Positions 1 through 7,182 of a DNA stretch of 28,641 nt are shown in pieces. Every line of letters begins with the position of its first letter. The first letter of the stretch is position 1. Both the position numbers and the translations under genes were made by a program. The DNA comes from Chloroflexi bacterium UBA4730 (lineage in GTDB: Bacteria > Chloroflexota > Limnocylindria > P2-11E). The DNA is taken from assembly GCA_002404155.1 (NCBI GenBank), contig DHJC01000017.1, positions 2,927 through 31,567 on the forward strand. Direction: 5' to 3'. The notes below the pieces were generated by a model. It ran no database searches. It worked only from the letters and a program-made list of their open reading frames with translations, and had not been told where the DNA came from.

Positions 1-1292
1 GCGCCGACCTTGTCGATCTCGTCGAGCATGAACACCGGGTTGGTCTCGGCCGCGGTCTTCATGTTCTGGAGCACCCGGCCGGGCAGCGCGCCGACGTAGG
101 TGCGCCGGTGACCACGGATCTCGGCCTCGTCGCGGATGCCGCCGAGCGACATGCGCACGAACTTACGGCCCATCGCGCGAGCGATCGACTTGCCGAGGCT
201 CGTCTTGCCGACGCCGGGCGGGCCGACGAAGCAGAGGATCGGGGCGCGCAGCTCATGCGAGAGCTTGCGCACCGCCATGTACTCGATGATCCGGTCCTTG
301 ATCTTGGGAAGGCCGTAGTGGTCCTCATCGAGCATCCGCGCGGCTTCCACGATGTCCCAGTCGTCCTCGGGCGCCTTCTTCCACGGCACCGAGATGAGCC
401 AGTCGACGTAGGTCCGGATGACGCCCTGCTCGGGAGAGGCCTGCGGGATCTTCTCGAGCCGCCCGACCTCCTTGAGCGCCTTCTCCTTCACCTCGTCCGG
501 CATGCCGGCGGCCTCGATCTTCTCGCGAAGCTCGTTGACCTCCGAGGTGCCGTCATCGTCGCCGAGCTCCTTCTGGATCGCCTTCATCTGCTCGCGCAGG
601 ATGTACTCGCGCTGCGTCTTGTCGAGGGTCTGCTGCACGTCATTCTGGATCTTCGCCTTCATCTGCAGGATCTCGTTCTGCTTCGCGAGGAAGACCGAGA
701 GGAACCGCAGCCGCTCGACGACGCTCTCCATCTCGAGGAGCTGCTGCCGCTGTTCGATGGTGAGGTCCTGGCTCTGCGCGACGAGGTCGGCGAAGTGCGA
801 GGGGTCGTCGGTGCTCTTCGCGGTCATCGCGACCTCGGGCACGATCGAGCCGCCGTTCTCGACGTAGTCGCCGAACAGGCTCTTCACGCTCCGGAGGAGC
901 GCCTCGCGCTCGACCGGCTCGCCCGGGATCTCGGTCATGGGCTGGAACGTGACGCGGAAGTAGCGGTTGTCCGGCGCGAAGCCGGTGATCTTCACCCGCT
1001 GGAGGCCCTGCACGATCACCTGCGCGCTGCCGTCCGGGATCCGGAGCAGCCGCACGATCTCGGCGACCGTGGCGACGCCGTAGATCTGGTCGGACGTGAC
1101 GTCGTCGACCTCCGCGTCCTTCTGCGCGGCGAAGATGACGTAGTGCTTCTCATCGCTCATCGCCGCGTTGATCGCGGCCACGCTCTTCTCGCGACCGACC
1201 CCGAGGGGTTGGACGATCTTTGGGAACACCACCATCTCCCTCAACGGGACGAGTGGCAGCTCCGCGGGGTAGGTGCGAACTTCCTCAGTCAT
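1..1292 (-). CDS. lon: ATP-dependent Lon protease, N-terminal part (truncated by window edge)
   Basis: Lon is a cytoplasmic hexameric AAA+ serine protease that degrades misfolded and regulatory proteins. About 430 residues are visible. They start with the Lon substrate-binding domain (MTEEVRTYPAELPLVPLREM, with the PLVPLR motif typical of the family), continue through the helical linker (QREYILREQMKAIQKELG) and enter the AAA+ domain. The Walker A motif GPPGVGKTSLG is at about residue 354 and the Walker B region FMLDEIDKVG lies at the window edge. The Ser-Lys proteolytic domain is beyond the window. The ATG at 1292 has a GAGG ribosome-binding site 7 nt upstream. The gene follows the HspR-like repressor gene by 104 bp on the same strand, so it is probably part of the same heat-shock-type control. 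Identity is very secure; only the operon link is inferred. Confidence 0.97.
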   Translation of the reverse strand, partial: MTEEVRTYPAELPLVPLREMVVFPKIVQPLGVGREKSVAAINAAMSDEKHYVIFAAQKDAEVDDVTSDQIYGVATVAEIVRLLRIPDGSAQVIVQGLQRVKITGFAPDNRYFRVTFQPMTEIPGEPVEREALLRSVKSLFGDYVENGGSIVPEVAMTAKSTDDPSHFADLVAQSQDLTIEQRQQLLEMESVVERLRFLSVFLAKQNEILQMKAKIQNDVQQTLDKTQREYILREQMKAIQKELGDDDGTSEVNELREKIEAAGMPDEVKEKALKEVGRLEKIPQASPEQGVIRTYVDWLISVPWKKAPEDDWDIVEAARMLDEDHYGLPKIKDRIIEYMAVRKLSHELRAPILCFVGPPGVGKTSLGKSIARAMGRKFVRMSLGGIRDEAEIRGHRRTYVGALPGRVLQNMKTAAETNPVFMLDEIDKVG

Positions 1293-1396
1293 TGGGTGGC
1301 CTCATTTCCTTTGTCGGGGGCTCGCCGGGGCCGGCGAAGCCGATCCTGGGCGCTACGTAGCCCCTTGCTCTTTGAACGCGTGATGCGTTGAACGTG

Positions 1397-1750
1397 TTAC
1401 TTCGCCTGCAGCCTGGCGGTCTTCGGCTTCACCGCTGCCGACCTGGGGCTCTCCGACTCCGTCCCATCGAGCTCCTCGATCGCGTCGGCGAGCTCGCGCA
1501 GCAGGTCCGCGGCGTCGCGGAAGTGCAGCAGCATCTTCACGCCGGCGAGGTTCACGCCGCGCTGCTGGGTCAGGTAGCGGATGATGCGCACCCGCTGGAG
1601 GTCCTCGTCCGAGTACAGCCGGATGTTGGAATCGGTCCGGACGGGGTCGACCAGGCCTTCCTCTTCGTAGATCCGCAGCGTGCGCGGGTGGCAGCCGGCG
1701 AGGCTCGCGGCGATCGAGATGACGTAGACGGGTCGGCTTCCACGCGCCAT
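1397..1750 (-). CDS. hspR: HspR-like MerR-family heat-shock repressor
   Basis: Small 117-residue DNA-binding protein. The N-terminal winged helix-turn-helix is of the MerR type and shows the HspR signature: VYVISIAASLAGCHPRTLR at residues 8-26, then IYEEEGLVDPVRT and, near residue 65, RGVNLAGVKMLL, which matches the GVNLAGI segment of HspR. It lacks the long effector domain of metal- or drug-sensing MerR proteins, as HspR does, and ends in a short basic tail. HspR represses chaperone and protease genes (dnaK, clpB, lon in some actinobacteria) with DnaK as co-repressor. Here it sits directly upstream of lon. Its own promoter carries an HspR-type inverted repeat, so autoregulation is likely. 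No ribosome-binding site precedes the ATG at 1750, and the promoter position predicts a leaderless message. Confidence 0.88.
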   Translation of the reverse strand: MARGSRPVYVISIAASLAGCHPRTLRIYEEEGLVDPVRTDSNIRLYSDEDLQRVRIIRYLTQQRGVNLAGVKMLLHFRDAADLLRELADAIEELDGTESESPRSAAVKPKTARLQAK

Positions 1751-1756
1751 CGCATG

Positions 1757-1785
1757 TGTATAAGCCTTGACAATGACGTTGTCAA
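1757..1785 (-). promoter_or_regulatory. Promoter of the hspR(-lon) unit, predicted leaderless
   Basis: On the minus strand, TTGACA (1785-1780) and TATACA (1762-1757) are separated by exactly 17 bp, a close match to the housekeeping sigma consensus in an otherwise GC-rich region. The seventh base past the -10 box is position 1750, the A of the hspR start codon. Transcription would therefore start at or next to the start codon. The -35 box and spacer are occupied by the inverted repeat at 1765-1787. Confidence 0.75.
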
Positions 1786-1787
1786 GG
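1765..1787. promoter_or_regulatory. HAIR-like HspR operator (perfect 9-bp inverted repeat)
   Basis: Arms CCTTGACAA (1765-1773) and TTGTCAAGG (1779-1787) are perfect reverse complements around a 5-bp centre. Read as CTTGACA-N7-TGTCAAG, it has the layout of the HspR-associated inverted repeat, CTTGAGT-N7-ACTCAAG, sharing the CTTGA/TCAAG outer halves and the 7-bp spacing. It covers the -35 box and spacer of the hspR promoter, where bound repressor would block RNA polymerase. Binding itself is inferred. Confidence 0.75.
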
Positions 1788-1805
1788 TTCTTGTGGTTCG
1801 GACGC

Positions 1806-2462
1806 CTAGCCGAAGAGCGCCTTCCTGACGTCCTGCTCGGCGGCCGTGGGCGCGAACACGATGATCCGGTCCCCCACTTCCAGCGTCGTGTCGCCGTGGG
1901 CGTGGAGGATCTCGCCCTTTCGCACGATGCCGCCGATGAGCGAGCCCGGCGGGAGCCCGAGACTGCGGACCTCCTGGCCGGCCGGCGGCGTGCCGGCCGC
2001 GATCTCGGCCTCGATGAGCTCGAGGTGGGAGCCGGTGAGCGGCATCAGCGGCATGAATCCGCCGGTCGGGAGCTCCTGCTCGATGACGCCCATGAGCACG
2101 CGGGTGGATGAGAGCGTCTCGTCGATCCCCATGGCCTTGAACACGATCTCGTTCTTCGGGTTGTTCACCCGGGCGATGACCCGGTTCGCGCCGCATTTCA
2201 GCTTCGCGAGCTGGCTGATGATGAGGTTGTCCTCGTCGTCCCCGGTCACCGCGAGCACCGCGTCGGCGCGCTGGCAGCCGGCCTGGATCTGGTAGCGGCC
2301 CTCGTCGGCCGGCGCGTTGATGACCACTGAGCCGAGCTGCTCCTCGATCCAGAGGGCTCGCTTCCGGTCGCGCTCGATGATCATGACCTCGTGCCCCGAT
2401 TCGAGCAGCGCCTTCGACAGGTGGTAGCCGACCGCGCCTCCGCCGGCGACGACGAAGTACAT
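1806..2462 (-). CDS. TrkA-family potassium-channel/transporter regulator (RCK_N + TrkA_C)
   Basis: A 218-residue cytoplasmic regulatory subunit of K+ transport. The first part is a Rossmann-type RCK domain with the dinucleotide loop GGGAVG near the start (MYFVVAGGGAVGYHL), an acidic residue at the end of strand 2 (MIIERD) and the TGDDEDNLIISQLAKLK segment typical of TrkA_N. From about residue 135 a TrkA_C (RCK_C) ligand-binding domain follows, with the usual GSLIGGIVRKGEILHAHGDT segment and an ending like GDRIIVFAP. It overlaps the end of the upstream TrkA_N gene (TGATG) and ends the run that begins with rsmG. Its likely partner is the KimA-like transporter, or a Trk/Ktr channel encoded elsewhere. 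Confidence 0.9.
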   Translation of the reverse strand: MYFVVAGGGAVGYHLSKALLESGHEVMIIERDRKRALWIEEQLGSVVINAPADEGRYQIQAGCQRADAVLAVTGDDEDNLIISQLAKLKCGANRVIARVNNPKNEIVFKAMGIDETLSSTRVLMGVIEQELPTGGFMPLMPLTGSHLELIEAEIAAGTPPAGQEVRSLGLPPGSLIGGIVRKGEILHAHGDTTLEVGDRIIVFAPTAAEQDVRKALFG

Positions 2463-2944
2463 CAGCGGCTCACATCGGGCAGCTGCGCCGAGAGCTCCTC
2501 ATCGTGCTTCATCGCCTCCCGCATGAGGTTCGGACCGATCGTCTTGTCGCCGGAGAGGACCGCGTGGAGCAGCGTGCCGAGGATCGTGGTGCGTGAGAAC
2601 GTGTAGATCCCCTGCCCCCGGTAGGTATTCGCGCGAATCGGGTCGTTCACCTTCGCGAAGACCTGCTGGACGCCGAAGATCTTCTTCGCGATCTGCGCCG
2701 CCATGAGGTTGCGGTTGTCGCCTTGGGTGAGCGACAGGAACGCGTCGGCCGCTGCGATGCCGGCCTGGCGGAGGATGTCCATGTCCGTGCCGTCGCCGAG
2801 CACGGGCGTGCCCTTGAAGTCCGAGGGCAGGCGGTTGAATGCGGACCGTTCGACGTCGACGATCGACACGGTGTCGCCGCCTTGGTTCAGGAGCTCCGCG
2901 AGGAAGGCGCCGGTGCGCCCACATCCCACGATGACGACATTCAC
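2462..2944 (-). CDS. TrkA N-terminal (RCK_N) domain protein
   Basis: A 160-residue single RCK_N domain protein. Residues 1-30 contain the nucleotide-binding loop VIVGCGRTGAFLAELL, followed by LGDGTDMDILRQAGI and LTQGDNRNLMAAQIAKKIF, all standard TrkA_N elements. Unlike the next gene it has no TrkA_C domain; the last 30 or so residues are a short helical tail. It starts with a GTG at 2944 that overlaps the TGA of the universal stress protein gene. Two adjacent RCK genes of this kind probably form a heteromeric gating ring for a K+ transporter. The loss of TrkA_C suggests that ligand sensing rests with the partner. Confidence 0.88.
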   Translation of the reverse strand: MNVVIVGCGRTGAFLAELLNQGGDTVSIVDVERSAFNRLPSDFKGTPVLGDGTDMDILRQAGIAAADAFLSLTQGDNRNLMAAQIAKKIFGVQQVFAKVNDPIRANTYRGQGIYTFSRTTILGTLLHAVLSGDKTIGPNLMREAMKHDEELSAQLPDVSR

Positions 2945-3369
2945 TTGGGTTCTTCCTCACGATACGCGAGCACCGCACAGGGCGCTTTCACGTACACATC
3001 CTCCACCGTGCGCCCAACGTAGACCCGACCGAGGCGCCTCCGGTAGGGCATCCCGATAAGGATGAGCTCGCTTCCATGCTCGACCGCGGTGTCCACGATC
3101 GCGGCCGCGGCCTCGCGGGCCTGCAAGACCTCGGTCGTGAGGTGCGCGCCGAGCTTCTCCGCGACCTTCTCCGCGTGCGCGAGGATCTCTTCACCTCGCT
3201 CGAGCTCGGCGTCGAGAACGGCATCGAGCGGCATGTTCCATTTGACCTCGATGACGTGGACGGCCGTGATCTTCGCCTTATGCGAGCGACCCAGGGCGAT
3301 GGCGTACTCGATGATGTCGGGGTCGATGGCAGTGCCGGCCAGTGGGACCAGGATGTTCGTGAGCTTCAC
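2941..3369 (-). CDS. Universal stress protein (UspA) family
   Basis: A 142-residue single UspA domain, the usual length. It begins with strand NILVPLAGTAIDPDIIEYA, followed by ITAVHVIEV and, near the C-terminus, ELILIGMPYRRRLGRVYVGR, ending with APCAVLAY. The ATP-binding motif G-2x-G-9x-G(S/T) is only partly kept: the second Gly is missing from GMPYRRR, so nucleotide binding is uncertain. It starts with a GTG at 3369, 20 bp after the KimA-like gene, and overlaps the next gene by 4 bp. USP domains often accompany or are fused to cation and amino-acid transporters, which suggests a regulatory role for K+ transport here. Confidence 0.88.
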   Translation of the reverse strand: MKLTNILVPLAGTAIDPDIIEYAIALGRSHKAKITAVHVIEVKWNMPLDAVLDAELERGEEILAHAEKVAEKLGAHLTTEVLQAREAAAAIVDTAVEHGSELILIGMPYRRRLGRVYVGRTVEDVYVKAPCAVLAYREEEPK

Positions 3370-3389
3370 CGGGCGGCGAGTGTATGGCT

Positions 3390-5444
3390 TTAGTGCGCTT
3401 CGAAGTCCTCGGGGTCCCCCAGGTGGTACGGCACATCGATGACGCTCGTGTTAGGCCGAGTGAAGAGGGCGAGCTTGAGGCGCAGCGCGGTCTGGTTGTG
3501 GAGCGCCGCGTCCCACCAGTGCCGCGGGACGAATTCGGCCAGCACGACGACGATCGGCCGGCCGGGGTCCTGGTCGTCGATCGCGTCGAGGTAGCTCAAC
3601 AACGGCGCGAGGAGCGCGCGGTACGGGGAGACGATCACTTCGATCGGGATCTCGCTGCCGACCGATCGAGCCCAGCGCTCCTTGAACGACTGCGCCCCAT
3701 CCTCGTCGAACGAGATGTGGAGGGCCGTGACGTGCTTGGAGAGGCCATGAGCGAGGCTCAGCGCGTGGAGCGCGGCCTTGTCGATCCGGCTGATCGGCAC
3801 GACGAGGCGTGGCTCGCGCGCCTTCAGGGCGACGCGCGCGCCACGCGGGATGAGAAGCTCGTCCTCGATCCGACGGTAATGGTGATGGATACGCCACATG
3901 AGGTAGACCATCACGGGCATCACCGCGAGGACCATCCACGCACCGAGCTGGAACTTCGTGACGGCGACGACGAGGGTGACGATTCCCGTCACGACGGCGC
4001 CGAGGGCATTGACGGCGGCCGAGAAGCGCCAGCGGGGTCCACGCTCGCGTAGCCAATGCCGCACCAGGCCGGCCTGCGACAGGGTGAACGCAATGAACAC
4101 GCCGATCGTGTACAGCGGGATCAACCCGCTGACGCTCCCCTGGTAGACAGCGAGCAGCAGCGCCGAAACGATCGCAAGCACGATGATCCCGAACGAGAAC
4201 GCGAGTCGATCGCCGCGCTGCGCGAACTGACGCGGCATGAAGCGATCGGTCGCGAGAATCGACGCAAGTCGCGGGAAGCCGGAGAAGCTCGTGTTCGCAG
4301 CGAGGACGAGGATGATCGCCGTCGCCGCCTGGACGACGTAGAAGTACGCTCCGTCGCCGACGATCGACTGGGTGAGCAGGCCCAGCACGCTCTTGGTCTC
4401 GGTCAGGTCGACCTGGATGCCGATGCGGGTCGACAGAAAGCTGATCGCGAGGAACAGCGTGCCGAACATCGTTCCCATGACCATCAGCACGACCGCTGCG
4501 TTGCGCGCCGCGGGTGCTCGGAACGCGGTGACGCCATTCGCCACGGCCTCCGTGCCGGACAGGCCGACGGAACCGGACGAGAACGCGCGGAGGATCAAGA
4601 ATGCGCCGAGCGACTCGCTCACCGGTACGGCCACCGGCGGTGCGACCGGGACCGGGATATCACCGGTGAGGACGCGGAAGAGCCCGATCGCGAGGACGCC
4701 GGCGACGCTCAGGACGTAGAAGTAGGTCGGCCCGGCGAAGATCAGGCCGGCCTCGCGGATCCCGCGAAGGTTGCCGATCGTGATGAGCGCGATGAATCCC
4801 ACGCCGATCGCGACCTTGGCCGGCTCCCAGCTCGGGAACGCGGTCGAGATGGCAAGAACTCCACCGGCGACCGACACCGAGACGGTGAGCACGTAATCGA
4901 CAAGCAGCGCGGCCGCGGCGACGAGCCCGGCCAGCGTGCCGAGATTCTCGCTCGCGACGACGTAGCTGCCGCCGCCATTCGGATAGGCGCGGACGACCTG
5001 GAGATACGAGGTCACGACGATCGCGAGGATCAAGACGATCGCGATGGTGATCGGCATCGTGAGCGCGAGGCCCGCGGCGCCTGCGTACGCGAGCGCGCGC
5101 ATCATCTCTTCGGTCGCGTAGGCGGATGACGAGATGTTGTCGGACGCGAAGATCGCGAGCCCGGTCACTTTGGTCACGCGCTCGCCCTGCTCCTCGTCGC
5201 TGGGGATCCGTTGGCCGAAGAGGAACGCGCGGGTATGGTCGAGGATCCGACCCACCGTGCTCTCCGGATCGAAGACGTCCTCGGTCGCGACGACGTACCC
5301 CTTGCGACGCCGGAGCTCGTTGCTGCGGACGATGCGCACGCGCGCGTCGCCCGGGAGCCGTCCCTTGGCGCGCTCGATGCGCTCGAGCCGGTGCTCCGGC
5401 CGCGGCGGTTCCTCCGGCGGCTCTCCGGGCGGGTTCTTTGTCAA
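3390..5444 (-). CDS. KimA-like APC-superfamily potassium/proton symporter
   Basis: A 684-residue inner-membrane transporter that matches Bacillus KimA (YdaO) along its length. An N-terminal cytoplasmic extension of about 85 residues is followed by the conserved TM1 segment with D102 and Y109, which align with KimA D36 and Y43, residues I recall as lining its K+ path. Further shared segments are RAYPNGGGSYVVASENLG, LLVDYVLTVSVSVAGG, AFSSGSVGLSGTEAVANG and VLAANTSFSGFPRLASILA. After about 12 membrane helices the cytoplasmic tail is Usp-like and ends with a PYHLGD motif close to the KimA terminus. The start is TTG at 5444, 12 bp past the upstream gene; a downstream GTG start is possible. An amino-acid permease function cannot be excluded, but the adjacent RCK genes favour potassium. 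Confidence 0.85.
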   Translation of the reverse strand: MTKNPPGEPPEEPPRPEHRLERIERAKGRLPGDARVRIVRSNELRRRKGYVVATEDVFDPESTVGRILDHTRAFLFGQRIPSDEEQGERVTKVTGLAIFASDNISSSAYATEEMMRALAYAGAAGLALTMPITIAIVLILAIVVTSYLQVVRAYPNGGGSYVVASENLGTLAGLVAAAALLVDYVLTVSVSVAGGVLAISTAFPSWEPAKVAIGVGFIALITIGNLRGIREAGLIFAGPTYFYVLSVAGVLAIGLFRVLTGDIPVPVAPPVAVPVSESLGAFLILRAFSSGSVGLSGTEAVANGVTAFRAPAARNAAVVLMVMGTMFGTLFLAISFLSTRIGIQVDLTETKSVLGLLTQSIVGDGAYFYVVQAATAIILVLAANTSFSGFPRLASILATDRFMPRQFAQRGDRLAFSFGIIVLAIVSALLLAVYQGSVSGLIPLYTIGVFIAFTLSQAGLVRHWLRERGPRWRFSAAVNALGAVVTGIVTLVVAVTKFQLGAWMVLAVMPVMVYLMWRIHHHYRRIEDELLIPRGARVALKAREPRLVVPISRIDKAALHALSLAHGLSKHVTALHISFDEDGAQSFKERWARSVGSEIPIEVIVSPYRALLAPLLSYLDAIDDQDPGRPIVVVLAEFVPRHWWDAALHNQTALRLKLALFTRPNTSVIDVPYHLGDPEDFEAH

Positions 5445-5456
5445 ATCCGGCGAATC

Positions 5457-5792
5457 TTAGGCCGTGATGCGGACTCGCTCCTCGCCGCTCTGATCCACGA
5501 GCACTACGACGCGGACCCCGCGCACGAGCCCGTCATCGACCGACACCGTCTGCGCGGGATAGGTCAGGGCCTGGGTGAGCATCGCGCCATCGCGGGGCGT
5601 GCTGATCTCGCAGCGCAGGGTCAGCGTCGGGCCGTCGCGGGTGATCCGCGCGACGCGGATCGAGTGGCCACCGGTCCGCCGTTCGCCCGCGCGGACGGTC
5701 AGGCGGACGCGGCCGTCACGCGGGGGCGCGCATTCGAGCGACGCGTCGCCCGGTCCGGTCGCGAGCTCGACGCGGAATGCGATGTCGCTCAC
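5457..5792 (-). CDS. PrcB_C-like small protein
   Basis: A 111-residue protein whose second half resembles the PrcB C-terminal domain (protease complex subunit PrcB family): TGGHSIRVARITRDGPTLTL at about residues 40-59, then GAMLTQALTYPAQTVSVDDG. Family members with a signal peptide are exported, but this one has none and starts directly with MSDIAFRVELATG. The GTG at 5792 overlaps the TGA of the metallophosphoesterase gene (GTGA). Its function is unknown. Placement just ahead of the K+ transporter gene is probably only operon packing. The domain call rests on motif resemblance and is moderately secure. Confidence 0.6.
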   Translation of the reverse strand: MSDIAFRVELATGPGDASLECAPPRDGRVRLTVRAGERRTGGHSIRVARITRDGPTLTLRCEISTPRDGAMLTQALTYPAQTVSVDDGLVRGVRVVVLVDQSGEERVRITA

Positions 5793-6460
5793 AGGCCGAA
5801 CGCTAGCCGGTCGGCGAGCATCTCCGGCAGCTTCCGTCCACGCATCCGGCGCTGCGTTTCGCTGACCTGGTACTCGACGCGCCGGAACTCGACGGTCGCG
5901 CCCACGACGTCGAGCAGCGCGTACGCGGCGCGCGGATCGCCGTCCCGCGGCTGTCCGACGCTGCCCGGATTGATCATGAGCTTGCCGTCGCCGGTCCGGA
6001 ACGTCGCCGGAACGTGGGTGTGGCCCACGCAGCAGCGCGCGACGCGCAGGCCGGCCATCGCGAACGCGGCGGTGCGCGCGTCGAACACGTACTCCCAGAG
6101 CGGATCGCGCGGGCTGCCGTGGCAGATCGAGTAGCCCTCGGCCGGCTCGAGCGAGATCGGCAATGCCGCGAGCGCGTCACGATCCGCACCCGAGAGCCAG
6201 GAACGGTGTCGTTCGGCCGCCATGCGGGCGGCCGCGTTGAACAGGTCGAGTCCTTCGCCGGTGGCGACGGCGCGATCGTGATTGCCGGCCACGAGGATCG
6301 CGCCGCGCTCCCGAAGGAGCGCGAGCACGTCCGCCGGGTCCGGACCGTAGCCGACGGTGTCCCCCATCACCCAGATCGCGTCAACGCCCGGCAGGTCGCC
6401 AAGGACCGCCTCCAGCGCGACGAGGTTCGCGTGCACGTCGGAGAGCAGAGCGACCGTCAT
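5789..6460 (-). CDS. Calcineurin-like metallophosphoesterase, MJ0936/YfcE type
   Basis: A 223-residue cytoplasmic phosphodiesterase or phosphatase. All the metal-ligand motifs are visible in order: LSDVHAN (residues 6-12), GDTVGYGPDP, GNHDRAV, CHGSP, GHTHVPA and the closing INPGSVGQPRD. This is the small single-domain type related to YfcE and MJ0936, which hydrolyse phosphodiesters such as bis-pNPP in vitro; the physiological substrate is usually unknown. The ATG at 6460 overlaps the stop of the HisA-like gene (ATGA), and its stop overlaps the next start, so it is translationally coupled on both sides. The open frame extends far upstream of 6460, but that part is antisense or out-of-frame coding of the HisA-like gene. 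Confidence 0.9.
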   Translation of the reverse strand: MTVALLSDVHANLVALEAVLGDLPGVDAIWVMGDTVGYGPDPADVLALLRERGAILVAGNHDRAVATGEGLDLFNAAARMAAERHRSWLSGADRDALAALPISLEPAEGYSICHGSPRDPLWEYVFDARTAAFAMAGLRVARCCVGHTHVPATFRTGDGKLMINPGSVGQPRDGDPRAAYALLDVVGATVEFRRVEYQVSETQRRMRGRKLPEMLADRLAFGL

Positions 6461-7182
6461 GCCGCGGCGGTCTTCGCGTCCGCGAGCGTGAACCGTCGCG
6501 CGGCGAGCGCGCGCCCGACGACGACCGATGCGGCACCGAAGCGCGCGAGCGCGGCGATGTCCGCGAGGTTGCGCACGCCCCCACCGGTATGCAGGGCGAC
6601 GGTGTCCGCGCGCGGTCCGAGCGCCTGGCGGATCCGCCCGAGGAGGGCGAGCGCCGGGCCGCCGAGCCCGCCTTCGGTCTCGAGGTCGATCACATAGAGA
6701 GCGCGGATGCCGGCGTCGACCGCTTCGACGGCCGCACCCACGCTGTCGATGCCGAGCGCGCGAGCGACCAGCTCCGCGCCGCCGCCACGTGGAGCGAGGC
6801 CGCCGGCTTTCGATTCGATCTCGACGATCGCGCGATCGGCGAGCGTCGCGATGGACCGGAGCAGCGTGGGCTCGGCGAAGACCGCGGACGAGAACAGGAC
6901 GCCCGCGAAGCCGGCATCGAGCGCGCCGGCCGCACGATCGAGGCTCGCGAGGCCGCCAGCCAGCCGGCAGGGGACGCCGACGCTCGCACGTGCGATGTCG
7001 GACAGGAGCGGGAGGTTGGCGTAGTCGCCGCGCTCGGCGCCGTCGAGGTCGACCAGGTGCAACTCCTCCGCGCCATCGGCGACGAACGTGGCGGCGAGGT
7101 CGCGCGGCTCCATCTCGAGGGCGTCGCCGGAAGGAAAGCGGACGCGGCCCCGGCTCACGTCGATGGACGGCACGATCACCAT
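6457..7182 (-). CDS. Divergent HisA-like TIM-barrel protein
   Basis: A 241-residue HisA/HisF-family barrel. The start MVIVPSIDVSRGRVRF matches HisA and keeps catalytic Asp8. The second phosphate-binding half-site (LHTGGGVRNLADIAAL, then VVGRAL) is intact. Other key positions are not. The second catalytic Asp (D127 of Thermotoga HisA) is Glu123 in EIESKAGG, the Thr164 position is Val164, and the first phosphate site reads AGGLAS instead of GGGIRS. It is therefore doubtful that this is the histidine-pathway isomerase, and no other his gene is nearby. It overlaps rsmG upstream and the phosphoesterase downstream. A paralog with an altered substrate is the more likely reading; true HisA with relaxed motifs is the alternative. 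Confidence 0.75.
   Translation of the reverse strand: MVIVPSIDVSRGRVRFPSGDALEMEPRDLAATFVADGAEELHLVDLDGAERGDYANLPLLSDIARASVGVPCRLAGGLASLDRAAGALDAGFAGVLFSSAVFAEPTLLRSIATLADRAIVEIESKAGGLAPRGGGAELVARALGIDSVGAAVEAVDAGIRALYVIDLETEGGLGGPALALLGRIRQALGPRADTVALHTGGGVRNLADIAALARFGAASVVVGRALAARRFTLADAKTAAA

Noticed and set aside
108..1391. Long plus-strand open frame opposite lon
   Set aside because: It is antisense to a clearly homologous Lon reading frame. High GC content keeps the opposite frames open; the translation is rich in Leu, Asp and Arg with no recognisable motif.
1765..1787. Inverted repeat as terminator of the trkA transcript
   Set aside because: It could fold as a hairpin downstream of trkA, but there is no T-tract, and its match to the HspR operator layout and overlap with the -35 box explain it better.
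4056..5129. Long plus-strand open frame opposite the KimA-like gene
   Set aside because: The translation is a charged Asp/Arg/Glu-rich sequence without domains, antisense to a well-supported transporter.
5445..5792. Cyclic di-AMP (ydaO) riboswitch ahead of the KimA-like gene
   Set aside because: Only 12 bp separate the upstream coding gene from the transporter start, leaving no room for this large riboswitch.
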